Virus record (IMG/VR): IMGVR_UViG_3300030419_000617
Location: 1 to 29,990 of that record
DNA: 29,990 bases
Source of the DNA: a virus
Direction: 5' to 3' (one strand)
A program made the translations under genes and the position numbers. Shown piece after piece: positions 8,203-14,648 of the stretch. Each line of letters opens with the position of its first letter. The first letter of the stretch is position 1. A model generated the notes under the pieces. The model was not told where the DNA came from. It made no database searches and was given only the letters and a program-made list of their open reading frames with translations.

Positions 8203-8874
8203 TCAAGCGAGCCATTTAGCCCAAGCAACTGCCTTACCTATTCCTGATGCTAAACCTAATCCACTTTGCGGTGGAGTGTATGTCATTTGACCTGTTGCTT
8301 GGTCTATCCAATATGGATTATTGAACTGGTCATATCCCGCCGGAGGAATAGGATACCCACTTTGATTATTGAACGCCTGTTGCTGCATCATCATTTGCTG
8401 ATTCATTCCACCCATAGCAGGTGCGCCTTGAATATTGGATGGGGCTGCTGCTGCTGTTGCTGCGGCTCCATCTGAACCTGCAAATCCTTGAGCCTCAAGA
8501 TACTGTTGTTTAGCCATTCTTCGCTGCATTATGACTTCACTATTTATCGCACTAGCCAAAAGATTCTGTAAATCTAACTGAATATTTTCATTAGTAATTC
8601 CTTGAAATTCCACAAGAGCATCAGGGCTAACAGTCATATTACCATTACTACCTTGAACAAACACTAATTTGCTTAACATTGAACAAACAACTCTAGTTGT
8701 TACATCTTCAATTAATTGTTCAAATGCACCTAAGAATGCTTCACCATGATATTGAAAGAAATCCTCTACATGATTCTCTTGTAATGTCAAGAGATTATTC
8801 ATCATCTTGAAATTAGACTGTTGATTATTGTTCATTGTGGTCATCAAATTACGATTACTTGTACCCCAAACCAT
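8203..8874 (-). CDS. Q/M-rich protein of unknown function
   Basis: A 223-residue protein. I chose ATG at 8874 over the upstream GTG at 8883 because AGGTGAGTAAG places GGTGA five bases before ATG; the upstream gene's TAA lies inside this ribosome-binding site. Residues about 10-130 are helical (LLTLQENHVEDFFQYHGEAF and later helices). Residues about 130-185 are low complexity: an alanine run (GAAATAAAAA), then M/Q-rich MNQQMMMQQQ, then a P/Y/N/Q-rich stretch. A short glycine/alanine-rich, weakly hydrophobic C-terminus ends in AVAWAKWLA. The disordered middle resembles linker regions of virion proteins. No enzyme motif is visible. It sits directly downstream of the zinc-finger and GTPase genes. 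Confidence 0.6.
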   Translation of the reverse strand: MVWGTSNRNLMTTMNNNQQSNFKMMNNLLTLQENHVEDFFQYHGEAFLGAFEQLIEDVTTRVVCSMLSKLVFVQGSNGNMTVSPDALVEFQGITNENIQLDLQNLLASAINSEVIMQRRMAKQQYLEAQGFAGSDGAAATAAAAPSNIQGAPAMGGMNQQMMMQQQAFNNQSGYPIPPAGYDQFNNPYWIDQATGQMTYTPPQSGLGLASGIGKAVAWAKWLA

Positions 8875-8875
8875 C

Positions 8876-9541
8876 TTACTCACCTTGTTCCTCGTTTACT
8901 ACCCTAACGCCTTCAGTCAATAGAGTTTTCATTCTTTCTTGCATTCCATTACTCTCAATGATAAGTCTGAACAACTCTTCTTCCTTGCTTTCTGATTCTC
9001 CTTTTGGTGGATGAATCACCCAACCTGAAGAAGAAAGGGAAACAATATCTCCTTGTGTTAGAGTTGTTAATGGGCCACTAGAAAGTGGATTGGGTATCTT
9101 AGGTCTAGGAATGTATGCGCTGAAACTGAGTCCGTTTTCTTCTGCTAGTATTTGCTGTTCTAACATTTCATATTGCATATGTATTTGAGCATGTTTTTCA
9201 CAATATGTTCCACGCATAGGATACCCTTTCCTGACTTTATGAAGTGGTAGTGGGGGTCGTAGTGTATCACTACTATCCCATGTCTTTTGTGTACCACAGA
9301 TAACACATCTATCTTTAATGTTGAAAGCGAATTTGTATGGAATTTTCAAGAATGTTTTCTTTTCAGGTTTCAAGACCTTGATTATTTCCTTTAGTTGTTT
9401 TTTCGGCTTGAGGCTTTTGTATTCGTAAACCATTACCGAACCGGGACTTCTAGCCTGAGTTAATCTATCCATAAAAGGGTTAGATGCAACCACAGCATTA
9501 GTAGCCCCAATCAAATTAGGCGGCTGATATTGCATTGACAT
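8876..9541 (-). CDS. Zinc-binding (CxxC...CxxH) protein, unknown function
   Basis: A 221-residue protein with one clear metal site: C79-x2-C82 (RCVICG) paired with C114-x2-H117 (YCEKHA), a treble-clef-like spacing of 31 residues. A lysine-rich segment lies just before it (residues 44-70), which could contact nucleic acid or acidic membrane. The C-terminal half has a proline-rich patch (YIPRPKIPNPLSSG) and an acidic helix. ATG at 9541 has GAGG eight bases upstream. It follows the GTPase gene by 13 bases, so the two are probably translated from the same message and may work together. I cannot name the family. No catalytic motif is seen beyond the zinc site. Confidence 0.62.
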   Translation of the reverse strand: MSMQYQPPNLIGATNAVVASNPFMDRLTQARSPGSVMVYEYKSLKPKKQLKEIIKVLKPEKKTFLKIPYKFAFNIKDRCVICGTQKTWDSSDTLRPPLPLHKVRKGYPMRGTYCEKHAQIHMQYEMLEQQILAEENGLSFSAYIPRPKIPNPLSSGPLTTLTQGDIVSLSSSGWVIHPPKGESESKEEELFRLIIESNGMQERMKTLLTEGVRVVNEEQGE

Positions 9542-9554
9542 TGACCATTCCTCA

Positions 9555-10223
9555 TTAGTAGTCCTTTATCATTGTTAGGATGCCTCTGTATACCATTTCT
9601 GAATCAGATTTAGCACTCACAATGTACTTGAAACAGGGAATACCATTGTCGTTCAATTTCTGCATACCACTTTTGAATGAATCATATATAGGATGATTCT
9701 CTATTTTATCATACGGATATTTGTCCTTCCAAATGTCTACTTTGTTTGCCCATATACCTACCGCTAATGGTATTTCGTGTTTTTTCTTTCTTACCTTTCT
9801 ACCATTAACATTCCAATAAGGGGCGCATATTGTATCTACTAGAAAAGTCCAACATAATTGCTGTTCAATGTCATAGTGCTTATCCATATGTCTATCATCA
9901 ATCATGAAAATAACATATTTCACATGTCGTGTTCTCAAATCTTCTGCCCATTCAGTCCAAAAAACAGTCTCACCGCCTACATCTGCGGTTTTTATTGTGT
10001 GTGCTTCTCCATCTAATTTGACATATTTTCTTGTTGCTCTTTGTCTCCCTACAGTTCTATCTACTATTGTAGGGACTTCGCCCCTAGTTTTGAGTTGATG
10101 ATGTAATGTGGTTTTACCCACTTGACTAGCACCGTAAACTCCGAAAGGTATTGCATGTAATCGTTGATATAATGCATTCAACTTTTCAAACAATAGGATG
10201 GTAAATCCTGTCATTAATGACAA
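9555..10223 (-). CDS. Arf-like small GTPase
   Basis: A 222-residue P-loop GTPase with all main G motifs in order: G1 GASQVGKT (31-38), G3 DVGGE (81-85), G4 NKVD (160-163, in WANKVD) and G5 SAK (203-205). The DVGG form of G3, the following W, and a VIFMIDDR strand (104-111) resemble the Arf/SAR/Galpha branch rather than Ras or translation GTPases. The residue that is usually the catalytic Gln after DxxG is Glu (E85). An N-terminal hydrophobic stretch (FTILLFEKLNALYQRL) could be a membrane-touching amphipathic helix, as in Arf proteins. The start is TTG at 10223, with GGTGAT three bases upstream, the same spacing as in neighbouring genes; ATG at 10214 is the alternative. Two small membrane-protein genes lie immediately upstream and a zinc-finger gene downstream. 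Its role here is unknown. Confidence 0.88.
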   Translation of the reverse strand: MSLMTGFTILLFEKLNALYQRLHAIPFGVYGASQVGKTTLHHQLKTRGEVPTIVDRTVGRQRATRKYVKLDGEAHTIKTADVGGETVFWTEWAEDLRTRHVKYVIFMIDDRHMDKHYDIEQQLCWTFLVDTICAPYWNVNGRKVRKKKHEIPLAVGIWANKVDIWKDKYPYDKIENHPIYDSFKSGMQKLNDNGIPCFKYIVSAKSDSEMVYRGILTMIKDY

Positions 10224-10235
10224 AATATCACCCTA

Positions 10236-10454
10236 CTATGAATAAACCAAATTCCAAAAACCTGCCCATGCAGAACCGAATAAATCTATTCCAAAACTAC
10301 CAATTAGGTTTCCTAAAAGAAAACTAGCAATACAAGCCATTCCGCCCCACAACCAAAATCTCGCTCTTAGAAACCAAATATCAGCAGAATGCGCCCTTTG
10401 CAAATCATACGCTAATGTGGATTCATCGAAACCCATCAGGATTTCGCCAACCAT
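10236..10454 (-). CDS. Small membrane protein (72 residues)
   Basis: ATG at 10454 is preceded by GTGAGGGTTAGT. A GTG at 10466 would add four residues but lacks a good ribosome-binding site. The first 30 residues are soluble (GEILMGFDESTLAYDLQRAH). The rest is hydrophobic: a membrane segment from about FWLWGGMACIASFLLGNLI, and a second, weaker, glycine/tryptophan-rich stretch to the end (GSAWAGFWNLVY). No signal peptidase site is apparent. It overlaps or abuts the end of the previous membrane-protein gene and precedes the GTPase gene by 12 bases, so the three are likely co-expressed. Holin-like or membrane-anchor roles are possible but not shown. Confidence 0.65.
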   Translation of the reverse strand: MVGEILMGFDESTLAYDLQRAHSADIWFLRARFWLWGGMACIASFLLGNLIGSFGIDLFGSAWAGFWNLVYS

Positions 10455-10462
10455 ACTAACCC

Positions 10463-10876
10463 TCACTCATTAAATGTAGTTAGAAATGAAGGACTAATAG
10501 CATCCTCTTGTGGCTGTATCGTTCTTGGTGGTGGGGGCATAGGTACATTGTTAAGAGCGTAGTTTTGGTCAAAGTTTCTTAGGGATTCTCTGACTCTCTT
10601 CTTGTTCTCTTCTTGTTGAGCCATTCTAGCCCAATACTGCTCAATCTTTCTTTGAAGTAGAAAATTCTCAATTCTATCATTCAAAACCATATCAAACATT
10701 GCTTTCATTATCATTATTACACCCACCGTTAGTATTCCGAATAATAGTGCATGAGTCCATCCACTATAGGGGAACAATGTTCCATACTCTGTGTAAAAGA
10801 ACACATTCATTCCACTTACTGAACCAACGAACAGTATTGTCATTATCAATCTTGTATCTGTATCAATACTTGGCAT
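10463..10876 (-). CDS. Membrane protein with two transmembrane segments and a cytoplasmic-type coiled coil
   Basis: A 137-residue protein with two hydrophobic segments, about residues 10-28 (LIMTILFVGSVSGMNVFF) and 40-62 (ALLFGILTVGVIMIM in its centre). A charged helix follows at 66-102 (ENFLLQRKIEQYWARMAQQE), then a proline run (PMPPPP, 112-117) and an acidic tail. ATG at 10876 follows GTGAGGGAATAAT. The hairpin of two membrane segments with a long soluble C-terminal helix would offer a docking surface for a partner; the GTPase encoded two genes on is an obvious candidate, by inference from order only. No similarity to a named family is evident. A holin is an alternative reading. Confidence 0.65.
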   Translation of the reverse strand: MPSIDTDTRLIMTILFVGSVSGMNVFFYTEYGTLFPYSGWTHALLFGILTVGVIMIMKAMFDMVLNDRIENFLLQRKIEQYWARMAQQEENKKRVRESLRNFDQNYALNNVPMPPPPRTIQPQEDAISPSFLTTFNE

Positions 10877-10885
10877 ATTATTCCC

Positions 10886-11170
10886 TCACGAATACTCCAC
10901 GGAATATGTTCCTGTTCCTGTAACATCAACATAAATTCCTTCTGCACATATTCTACCATGCATGTCATATTCTAGAGAGCCATTAGATGCTAGATATAAT
11001 CTAGCAACTTCTACTTTTCCTGAAGTAGTTGCTGTACCACTATCATAGACTGAAACAGTAAATGCAGAACCTGATGCATTAGTAGCATGAACGCTCATTA
11101 ATTTGCATCTAGCACTAGAAACAACGGCATCAACAGTTTTCACACCTGTAGAAGTACATGATTGGGTCAT
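10886..11170 (-). CDS. Small beta-rich virion protein, decoration-like
   Basis: A 94-residue protein made almost wholly of short strands rich in T, S, V and G (SAFTVSVYDSGTATTSGKVEV, quoted in part as FTVSVYDSG and YVDVTGTGTYSVEYS). This is the look of a capsid decoration or fibre-knob beta sandwich. Strand pattern, size and position shortly after the major capsid gene fit a protein that binds the capsid surface. Its ATG overlaps the TGA of the preceding gene (ATGA), giving coupled translation. Two cysteines (C5, C22) and a third at about C75 could be structural. The assignment is by composition and context. Confidence 0.5.
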   Translation of the reverse strand: MTQSCTSTGVKTVDAVVSSARCKLMSVHATNASGSAFTVSVYDSGTATTSGKVEVARLYLASNGSLEYDMHGRICAEGIYVDVTGTGTYSVEYS

Positions 11171-11565
11171 TCTTCCTCACTCTCAATTTCAACAGGTGGT
11201 TCTTCAACTATTGGTTCCTCAACAGGCTTTTCAGCAGGTTTTTCCTCTTTTACAGGTTCTGCTTCCTTTTTCTTTCTAGGTTTCCTTGTCTTCTTTGGGA
11301 ACATAATTTTCTTAATTGCCTTAGCATCAGGTTCTGCGCCAAATTCTTTTGCTAGAACTCTTAATGCATGACTACTTAATTCTGAAATGCCTCTTTCATC
11401 ACTAGCATTAAACTCAATTATCATTCCTTCATCACCAATTAGTGAAACTGCCGACCAAAGCGGCATATCCACGAATTCTTCATGTGTTATACTGTATGTG
11501 TGTCCACCTAGTCGTACTACGACTGGCCCTTCAAATCTATTTCTAGTTAGTTTCACTTTAGCCAT
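11167..11565 (-). CDS. Small protein with a basic then acidic proline-rich tail
   Basis: A 132-residue protein. Residues 1-55 form a compact beta-rich domain (VVVRLGGHTYSITHEEFVDMP) resembling small phage head-completion or head-fibre domains. Residues about 60-85 are helical. From about residue 88 the chain becomes a lysine/arginine cluster (KKTRKPRKKK), then an E/P/K/V repeat that ends in ESEEE. Such charge-segregated disordered tails are common on virion surface or tail-joining proteins. ATG at 11565 is preceded by GTGATAAT, the GTGAT signal at three-base spacing. It is the first gene after the GC-rich hairpin that follows the capsid gene pair. No family named. Confidence 0.55.
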   Translation of the reverse strand: MAKVKLTRNRFEGPVVVRLGGHTYSITHEEFVDMPLWSAVSLIGDEGMIIEFNASDERGISELSSHALRVLAKEFGAEPDAKAIKKIMFPKKTRKPRKKKEAEPVKEEKPAEKPVEEPIVEEPPVEIESEEE

Positions 11566-11587
11566 ATTATCACTTCGTTTGCGGTAA

Positions 11588-11623
11588 GTAGCCTCTGCCC
11601 CGGTCTGTCGGGGCAGAAACTAC
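11588..11623 (-). other. GC-rich stem-loop in the spacer after the capsid gene pair
   Basis: TCTGCCCC (11594-11601) pairs perfectly with GGGGCAGA (11610-11617), extendable by one G-C and one G-U pair inside. An outer GTAG/CTAC helix lies across a 2x2 internal loop. It is the most GC-rich short stretch in an AT-rich region and fills the 76-base gap between two genes. No U tract follows on the minus strand, so it does not look like a classical terminator. An mRNA processing or 3'-stabilising element for the capsid message is a fair reading. Confidence 0.6.
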
Positions 11624-11641
11624 TACTTTATGTTGTTCTAA

Positions 11642-11995
11642 TCAAAGGTTTCCGTAGACACGAACTCTGACCATTCCCAAATCTCCACCTGTAGAAGAAG
11701 CAGCACCACTACTGGCAACTGTTCCTACAAGTTGGAATGATGCACTACTGGCGTAATCGCCTGAAGTATCCGTTTCCACGACAAATCTCTGTAGGGCTAC
11801 ATTAGATGCTGTTTCACAGCCAGTTATCAATACTGCATGTATGGAACTGAGTCCCAACGAAGAAGCAGTAATTACTTCTCCACCTGCTGTATAACTGGTG
11901 ATGTTTACTTTAGCATCAACTAGATATTCTTCACCAGCCACTTTAGAGGCAGTTAGCCCCTTGTGGTTTTGGATGAGTGTAACTGTGTGAGTCAC
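11642..11995 (-). CDS. Small beta-rich structural protein next to the major capsid gene
   Basis: A 117-residue protein, almost all strand-forming T, S, V, A and G (HTVTLIQNHKGLTASKVAGE; IHAVLITGCETASNVAL; MVRVRVYGNL). Size, composition and position right after the major capsid gene suggest a decoration or cement protein. The start is GTG at 11995, with GGGTGATTAA upstream, the strong GGTGAT signal, consistent with high expression. It is separated from the capsid gene by ten bases and followed by a GC-rich hairpin, so it probably shares a stabilised message with the capsid protein. No family is recognised with certainty. Confidence 0.55.
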   Translation of the reverse strand: MTHTVTLIQNHKGLTASKVAGEEYLVDAKVNITSYTAGGEVITASSLGLSSIHAVLITGCETASNVALQRFVVETDTSGDYASSASFQLVGTVASSGAASSTGGDLGMVRVRVYGNL

Positions 11996-12005
11996 TTAAT
12001 CACCC

Positions 12006-13397
12006 TCAAGCACTCTTTAGGTTGGTAATCTTTCCTTGACCCTTGAAGAAGGAGCAGCATGTTTCGCCCATTGTGCGATACATACCCTGATTCCCAAGTT
12101 TCCCAACACCGAATGGGTTTCCACTAGTGATACCATCCTCAAAGTATTGGGTTGGTGTCATAACAGATAGCCAAAGGTGGTCAGTATCTAGGATTAGCAT
12201 GTCGCTCAAAGTATTAGTTGTGTTAGAACCAGTAGAAGGCATATCCTTTGCCGGGATAATTGGTATGTCGTAGTAAGTAGCGACTCGGAAGCCGACTTCT
12301 GAACCCTTCACGCCTCTTACACCATTATGGGATGGAACAATCTCCTTCCTATCCATAAATCTCTCTTGGCTCTGTAGTAGGTCTGATAGATGCTGAATGG
12401 TGTCGTATCCAGTAATGATAACCTTCGGGTTTCCACCATTTTGCCTGATTCTGCGAATCATGTCATTTAGTAGACTTAGTGTTAGAACTCTAGCATCACC
12501 TGCTGCATATCCGTCACCAAAATCAACTTCTGCATCTAGGAACGAAGCAGTTCCAGAATAGTCGTTGCTTGAAACAGTTACAGTTCTTGACTCACCGAAA
12601 ATCTTCACCACATCATCAACTACTGCGGAGTTATCTCCGTTGTTTGCGCCAGTATCCAATAGGTTTGCGTCAGCCATAGCCGCGATTTCAGCAGCAGAAG
12701 ATACAATCTTGAATAGAGAAGTATAATTTCTCTCAATGTTTGTAGCAGTTCCATCGTCATATCGCTCTAGAGGCATGACTAGCATCTTACTCTGAACTTC
12801 TGCGTGGTGCTTACCCATATCTTCTCTAACGATAGCGCGAATATCTCCTACGCCGTCGTCAATTGCAGCCAATTCCATTCCGAGTTCCGAGAACTCAAAT
12901 AGATGTGCAATAATCTTTGGGCTAACATACAGTTTGGTGTATTCAGGAGCCATTGCTCTGAATCCATCTGCACCGCCTAGTGTTGCGTTTTCTTCTACAC
13001 CGCCAATTTGGTCGGCTCTTGGTGAACCTGCATTAGCAGATGACATTGTTGCTGTAACAGCATTTGTGCCTATTCCGAATGCAGCATCTGAACCACCAAC
13101 AGGGCGGCTCTTTAGCACTCTCCATCCACTACTGGTGTATGGTCGCTTTGCAAGCATTGCTAGAGGATTAACCTCTTGGTTTAGCATTGACCATACTTTC
13201 TGTCCGTATAGAACATTGTATAGGTCGCCCAAATTTGCAGCAGCAGTAAATGGGTTAGATGCAGCGTCGTGTGGAGTTCCGAATCCACCAACAATACCAC
13301 CTGCTTTCAGCAGTTGGTTTCCTGATGCCCCTGCAACTCCGTAAGATGCTGCTTCCAAATCTCTCATTGTTTTGATATATCCTGTGTTTTCGCTCAT
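12006..13397 (-). CDS. Major capsid protein, HK97-fold type
   Basis: A 463-residue protein directly downstream of the protease-scaffold gene, the expected place. The first 90 residues are alanine/glycine-rich, with NPFTAAANLGDLYNVLYG, then an N-arm-like region. Residues about 150-230 (MAPEYTKLYVSPKIIAHLFE, then VREDMGKHHAEVQSKML) look like the long E-loop/spine-helix segment. The stretch RIRQNGGNPKVIITGYDTIQHL (about 325-346) and later YYDIPIIPAKDM and LILDTDHLWLSV match the P-domain and A-domain pattern (n.k.i.tg...l..l; y.giPii....mp; i.ild...l). ATG at 13397 follows GGAAGTGATTAA. Its GC content and codon choice are visibly richer than the neighbours', as for a very highly expressed gene. 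No cleavage site for the protease is certain. Confidence 0.85.
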   Translation of the reverse strand: MSENTGYIKTMRDLEAASYGVAGASGNQLLKAGGIVGGFGTPHDAASNPFTAAANLGDLYNVLYGQKVWSMLNQEVNPLAMLAKRPYTSSGWRVLKSRPVGGSDAAFGIGTNAVTATMSSANAGSPRADQIGGVEENATLGGADGFRAMAPEYTKLYVSPKIIAHLFEFSELGMELAAIDDGVGDIRAIVREDMGKHHAEVQSKMLVMPLERYDDGTATNIERNYTSLFKIVSSAAEIAAMADANLLDTGANNGDNSAVVDDVVKIFGESRTVTVSSNDYSGTASFLDAEVDFGDGYAAGDARVLTLSLLNDMIRRIRQNGGNPKVIITGYDTIQHLSDLLQSQERFMDRKEIVPSHNGVRGVKGSEVGFRVATYYDIPIIPAKDMPSTGSNTTNTLSDMLILDTDHLWLSVMTPTQYFEDGITSGNPFGVGKLGNQGMYRTMGETCCSFFKGQGKITNLKSA

Positions 13398-13409
13398 TTA
13401 ATCACTTCC

Positions 13410-14084
13410 TTAATTTCCCCTCGCTAGACTGTGAATATCCGACCACGACATGTCAGCAAGTTGCTCTGTCGTTGTAGGGAATCCTTCAGGAATTTCCATA
13501 GAAATTTCCTGTGTCTTGCGAATTTCATCATCTTTCTCAGATAGACTCTTTCGTAGTTCTGAGAATTCTTCCTTAAGTGCGGCTACTTCTCCGCGAGCAT
13601 CATACTCAGCCTTTTCAGCGTCACTCTTCTTGACGGCTAGTTCCTCTGCAAATCTCTCTCCAAAGTGAGTAGACAGATTCTCCATTGCCATCTTTTCTAG
13701 TTGTTCAGCCTTGTATTGCTCATATGCCTTCTCGATGTTTTCATTACTTAGATTCAGAGATGTGAAATCTTCGGCTGTTAGACCCTTAGCCATAGCAACC
13801 TTCAATTCAGAAGGAGTTCCAGTTGGCTTTCCACCACTAACAACTTCTTCACCAGCCTGATAGTCTCTTGTGCTGTCTTCGTCAAGAGCCATCTCAACCT
13901 TGTCATCTGTCTCTTCTGTATCCATGTATGCCTCATCACTAGCGGCTACTGTTTCCAAATCAGATTCATCTTCGCTTTCGTTCTTTGTTTCTTCATCCAA
14001 ACTTTCATCGCCTTTTTGGAACTCCTGAACCTGCTTTAACAGGTCATTCAATTCCTCAAGCGACTTTTCTAATTGTTCGCTCAT
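13410..14084 (-). CDS. Nested capsid scaffold protein (internal in-frame start)
   Basis: The 224-residue C-terminal part of the protease gene can be made alone from ATG at 14084-14082 (codon 182). A perfect GGAGG lies eight bases upstream. The product starts MSEQLEKSLEELNDLLKQ, then runs through an acidic disordered region and a long coiled coil (about residues 140-200, AALKEEFSELRKSLSEKDDE), ending MSWSDIHSLARGN. This is the architecture of lambda C/Nu3, where the scaffold is made in excess from a start inside the protease gene. The charged coiled coil would nucleate the procapsid and then be degraded by the protease. Confidence 0.65.
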   Translation of the reverse strand: MSEQLEKSLEELNDLLKQVQEFQKGDESLDEETKNESEDESDLETVAASDEAYMDTEETDDKVEMALDEDSTRDYQAGEEVVSGGKPTGTPSELKVAMAKGLTAEDFTSLNLSNENIEKAYEQYKAEQLEKMAMENLSTHFGERFAEELAVKKSDAEKAEYDARGEVAALKEEFSELRKSLSEKDDEIRKTQEISMEIPEGFPTTTEQLADMSWSDIHSLARGN

Positions 14085-14627
14085 TGTTTTTTCCTCCATT
14101 TTCAAAATGTCGAATTTCGCTTCGGGGTTTATTCCTTTTTCACATATTGTAACTTCATGTAATTCAAGTTCATCAATTTCGTTGTATTTTCCATATTCAT
14201 CTGATGTTCGTTCTTTCTTTGAAATTGCCTGTCCACCAATACTAAATGAACGGAGAGTTCCTTTTCTAATACCTCTTGAGATTTCTTTTGCCTTTTCTAT
14301 GTCATCTCGTAGTTTGATTACAACATAAAAACCAACATCGTCTACATCTGTTTTGTGTACGACTCCGTTGGAATCCCGATATTTGTCTATTACCTCCCCG
14401 ACTTGAACATTTGAATGATTTGACATTACATTTCTGTATTTTTGCTCTTTCATGTATTTCTTGACTGAATCTCTTAATGCTTCTATTGTTATCAAATCAT
14501 TTTGCTTGTCTACTATTTCTATTGATGCATACCCGCCAATAATTAATTCATCTGATTTCAATATACTAAATTCGTGTTTGTCATCTGCTTTCATTAACAG
14601 AGATTCTGTCATTAACACTTTTTCCAC
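13410..14627 (-). CDS. Prohead (U35-like) protease fused to scaffold
   Basis: A 405-residue protein. Residues 20-175 carry the herpes/HK97-type prohead protease fold: GGYASIEIVDKQNDLI (31-46), N-H71-S with VGEVI following (probable catalytic His), LRSFSIGG (125-132, probable Ser127 or Ser129), and ELHEVTICEKGINPEAKFDI (155-174), the usual end of the domain. Residues 182-405 are an acidic coiled-coil scaffold that can also be translated alone. The enzyme would cleave scaffold and capsid N-arms during maturation. The start is taken as GTG 14627, with GAGG five bases upstream; ATG at 14612 is the alternative. It lies between ligase and major capsid genes. The C-terminal MSWSDI resembles the N-terminal tag of seven upstream gene products. 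Confidence 0.85.
   Translation of the reverse strand: MEKVLMTESLLMKADDKHEFSILKSDELIIGGYASIEIVDKQNDLITIEALRDSVKKYMKEQKYRNVMSNHSNVQVGEVIDKYRDSNGVVHKTDVDDVGFYVVIKLRDDIEKAKEISRGIRKGTLRSFSIGGQAISKKERTSDEYGKYNEIDELELHEVTICEKGINPEAKFDILKMEEKTMSEQLEKSLEELNDLLKQVQEFQKGDESLDEETKNESEDESDLETVAASDEAYMDTEETDDKVEMALDEDSTRDYQAGEEVVSGGKPTGTPSELKVAMAKGLTAEDFTSLNLSNENIEKAYEQYKAEQLEKMAMENLSTHFGERFAEELAVKKSDAEKAEYDARGEVAALKEEFSELRKSLSEKDDEIRKTQEISMEIPEGFPTTTEQLADMSWSDIHSLARGN
14093..14097 (-). promoter_or_regulatory. Internal ribosome-binding site GGAGG for the nested scaffold
   Basis: On the minus strand GGAGG (14097-14093) lies eight bases before an in-frame ATG inside the protease gene. It spans codons for Met-Glu-Glu, a stretch where another choice of codons would have avoided it. 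Its strength and spacing exceed those of most gene starts in the window. Confidence 0.65.
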
Positions 14628-14648
14628 CTTTTCCTCTTACTATATCAA

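Noticed and set aside
8440-8470. GCT/GCA-type triplet run
   Set aside because: It encodes the alanine-rich low-complexity stretch of a real protein, so it is not an independent repeat element.
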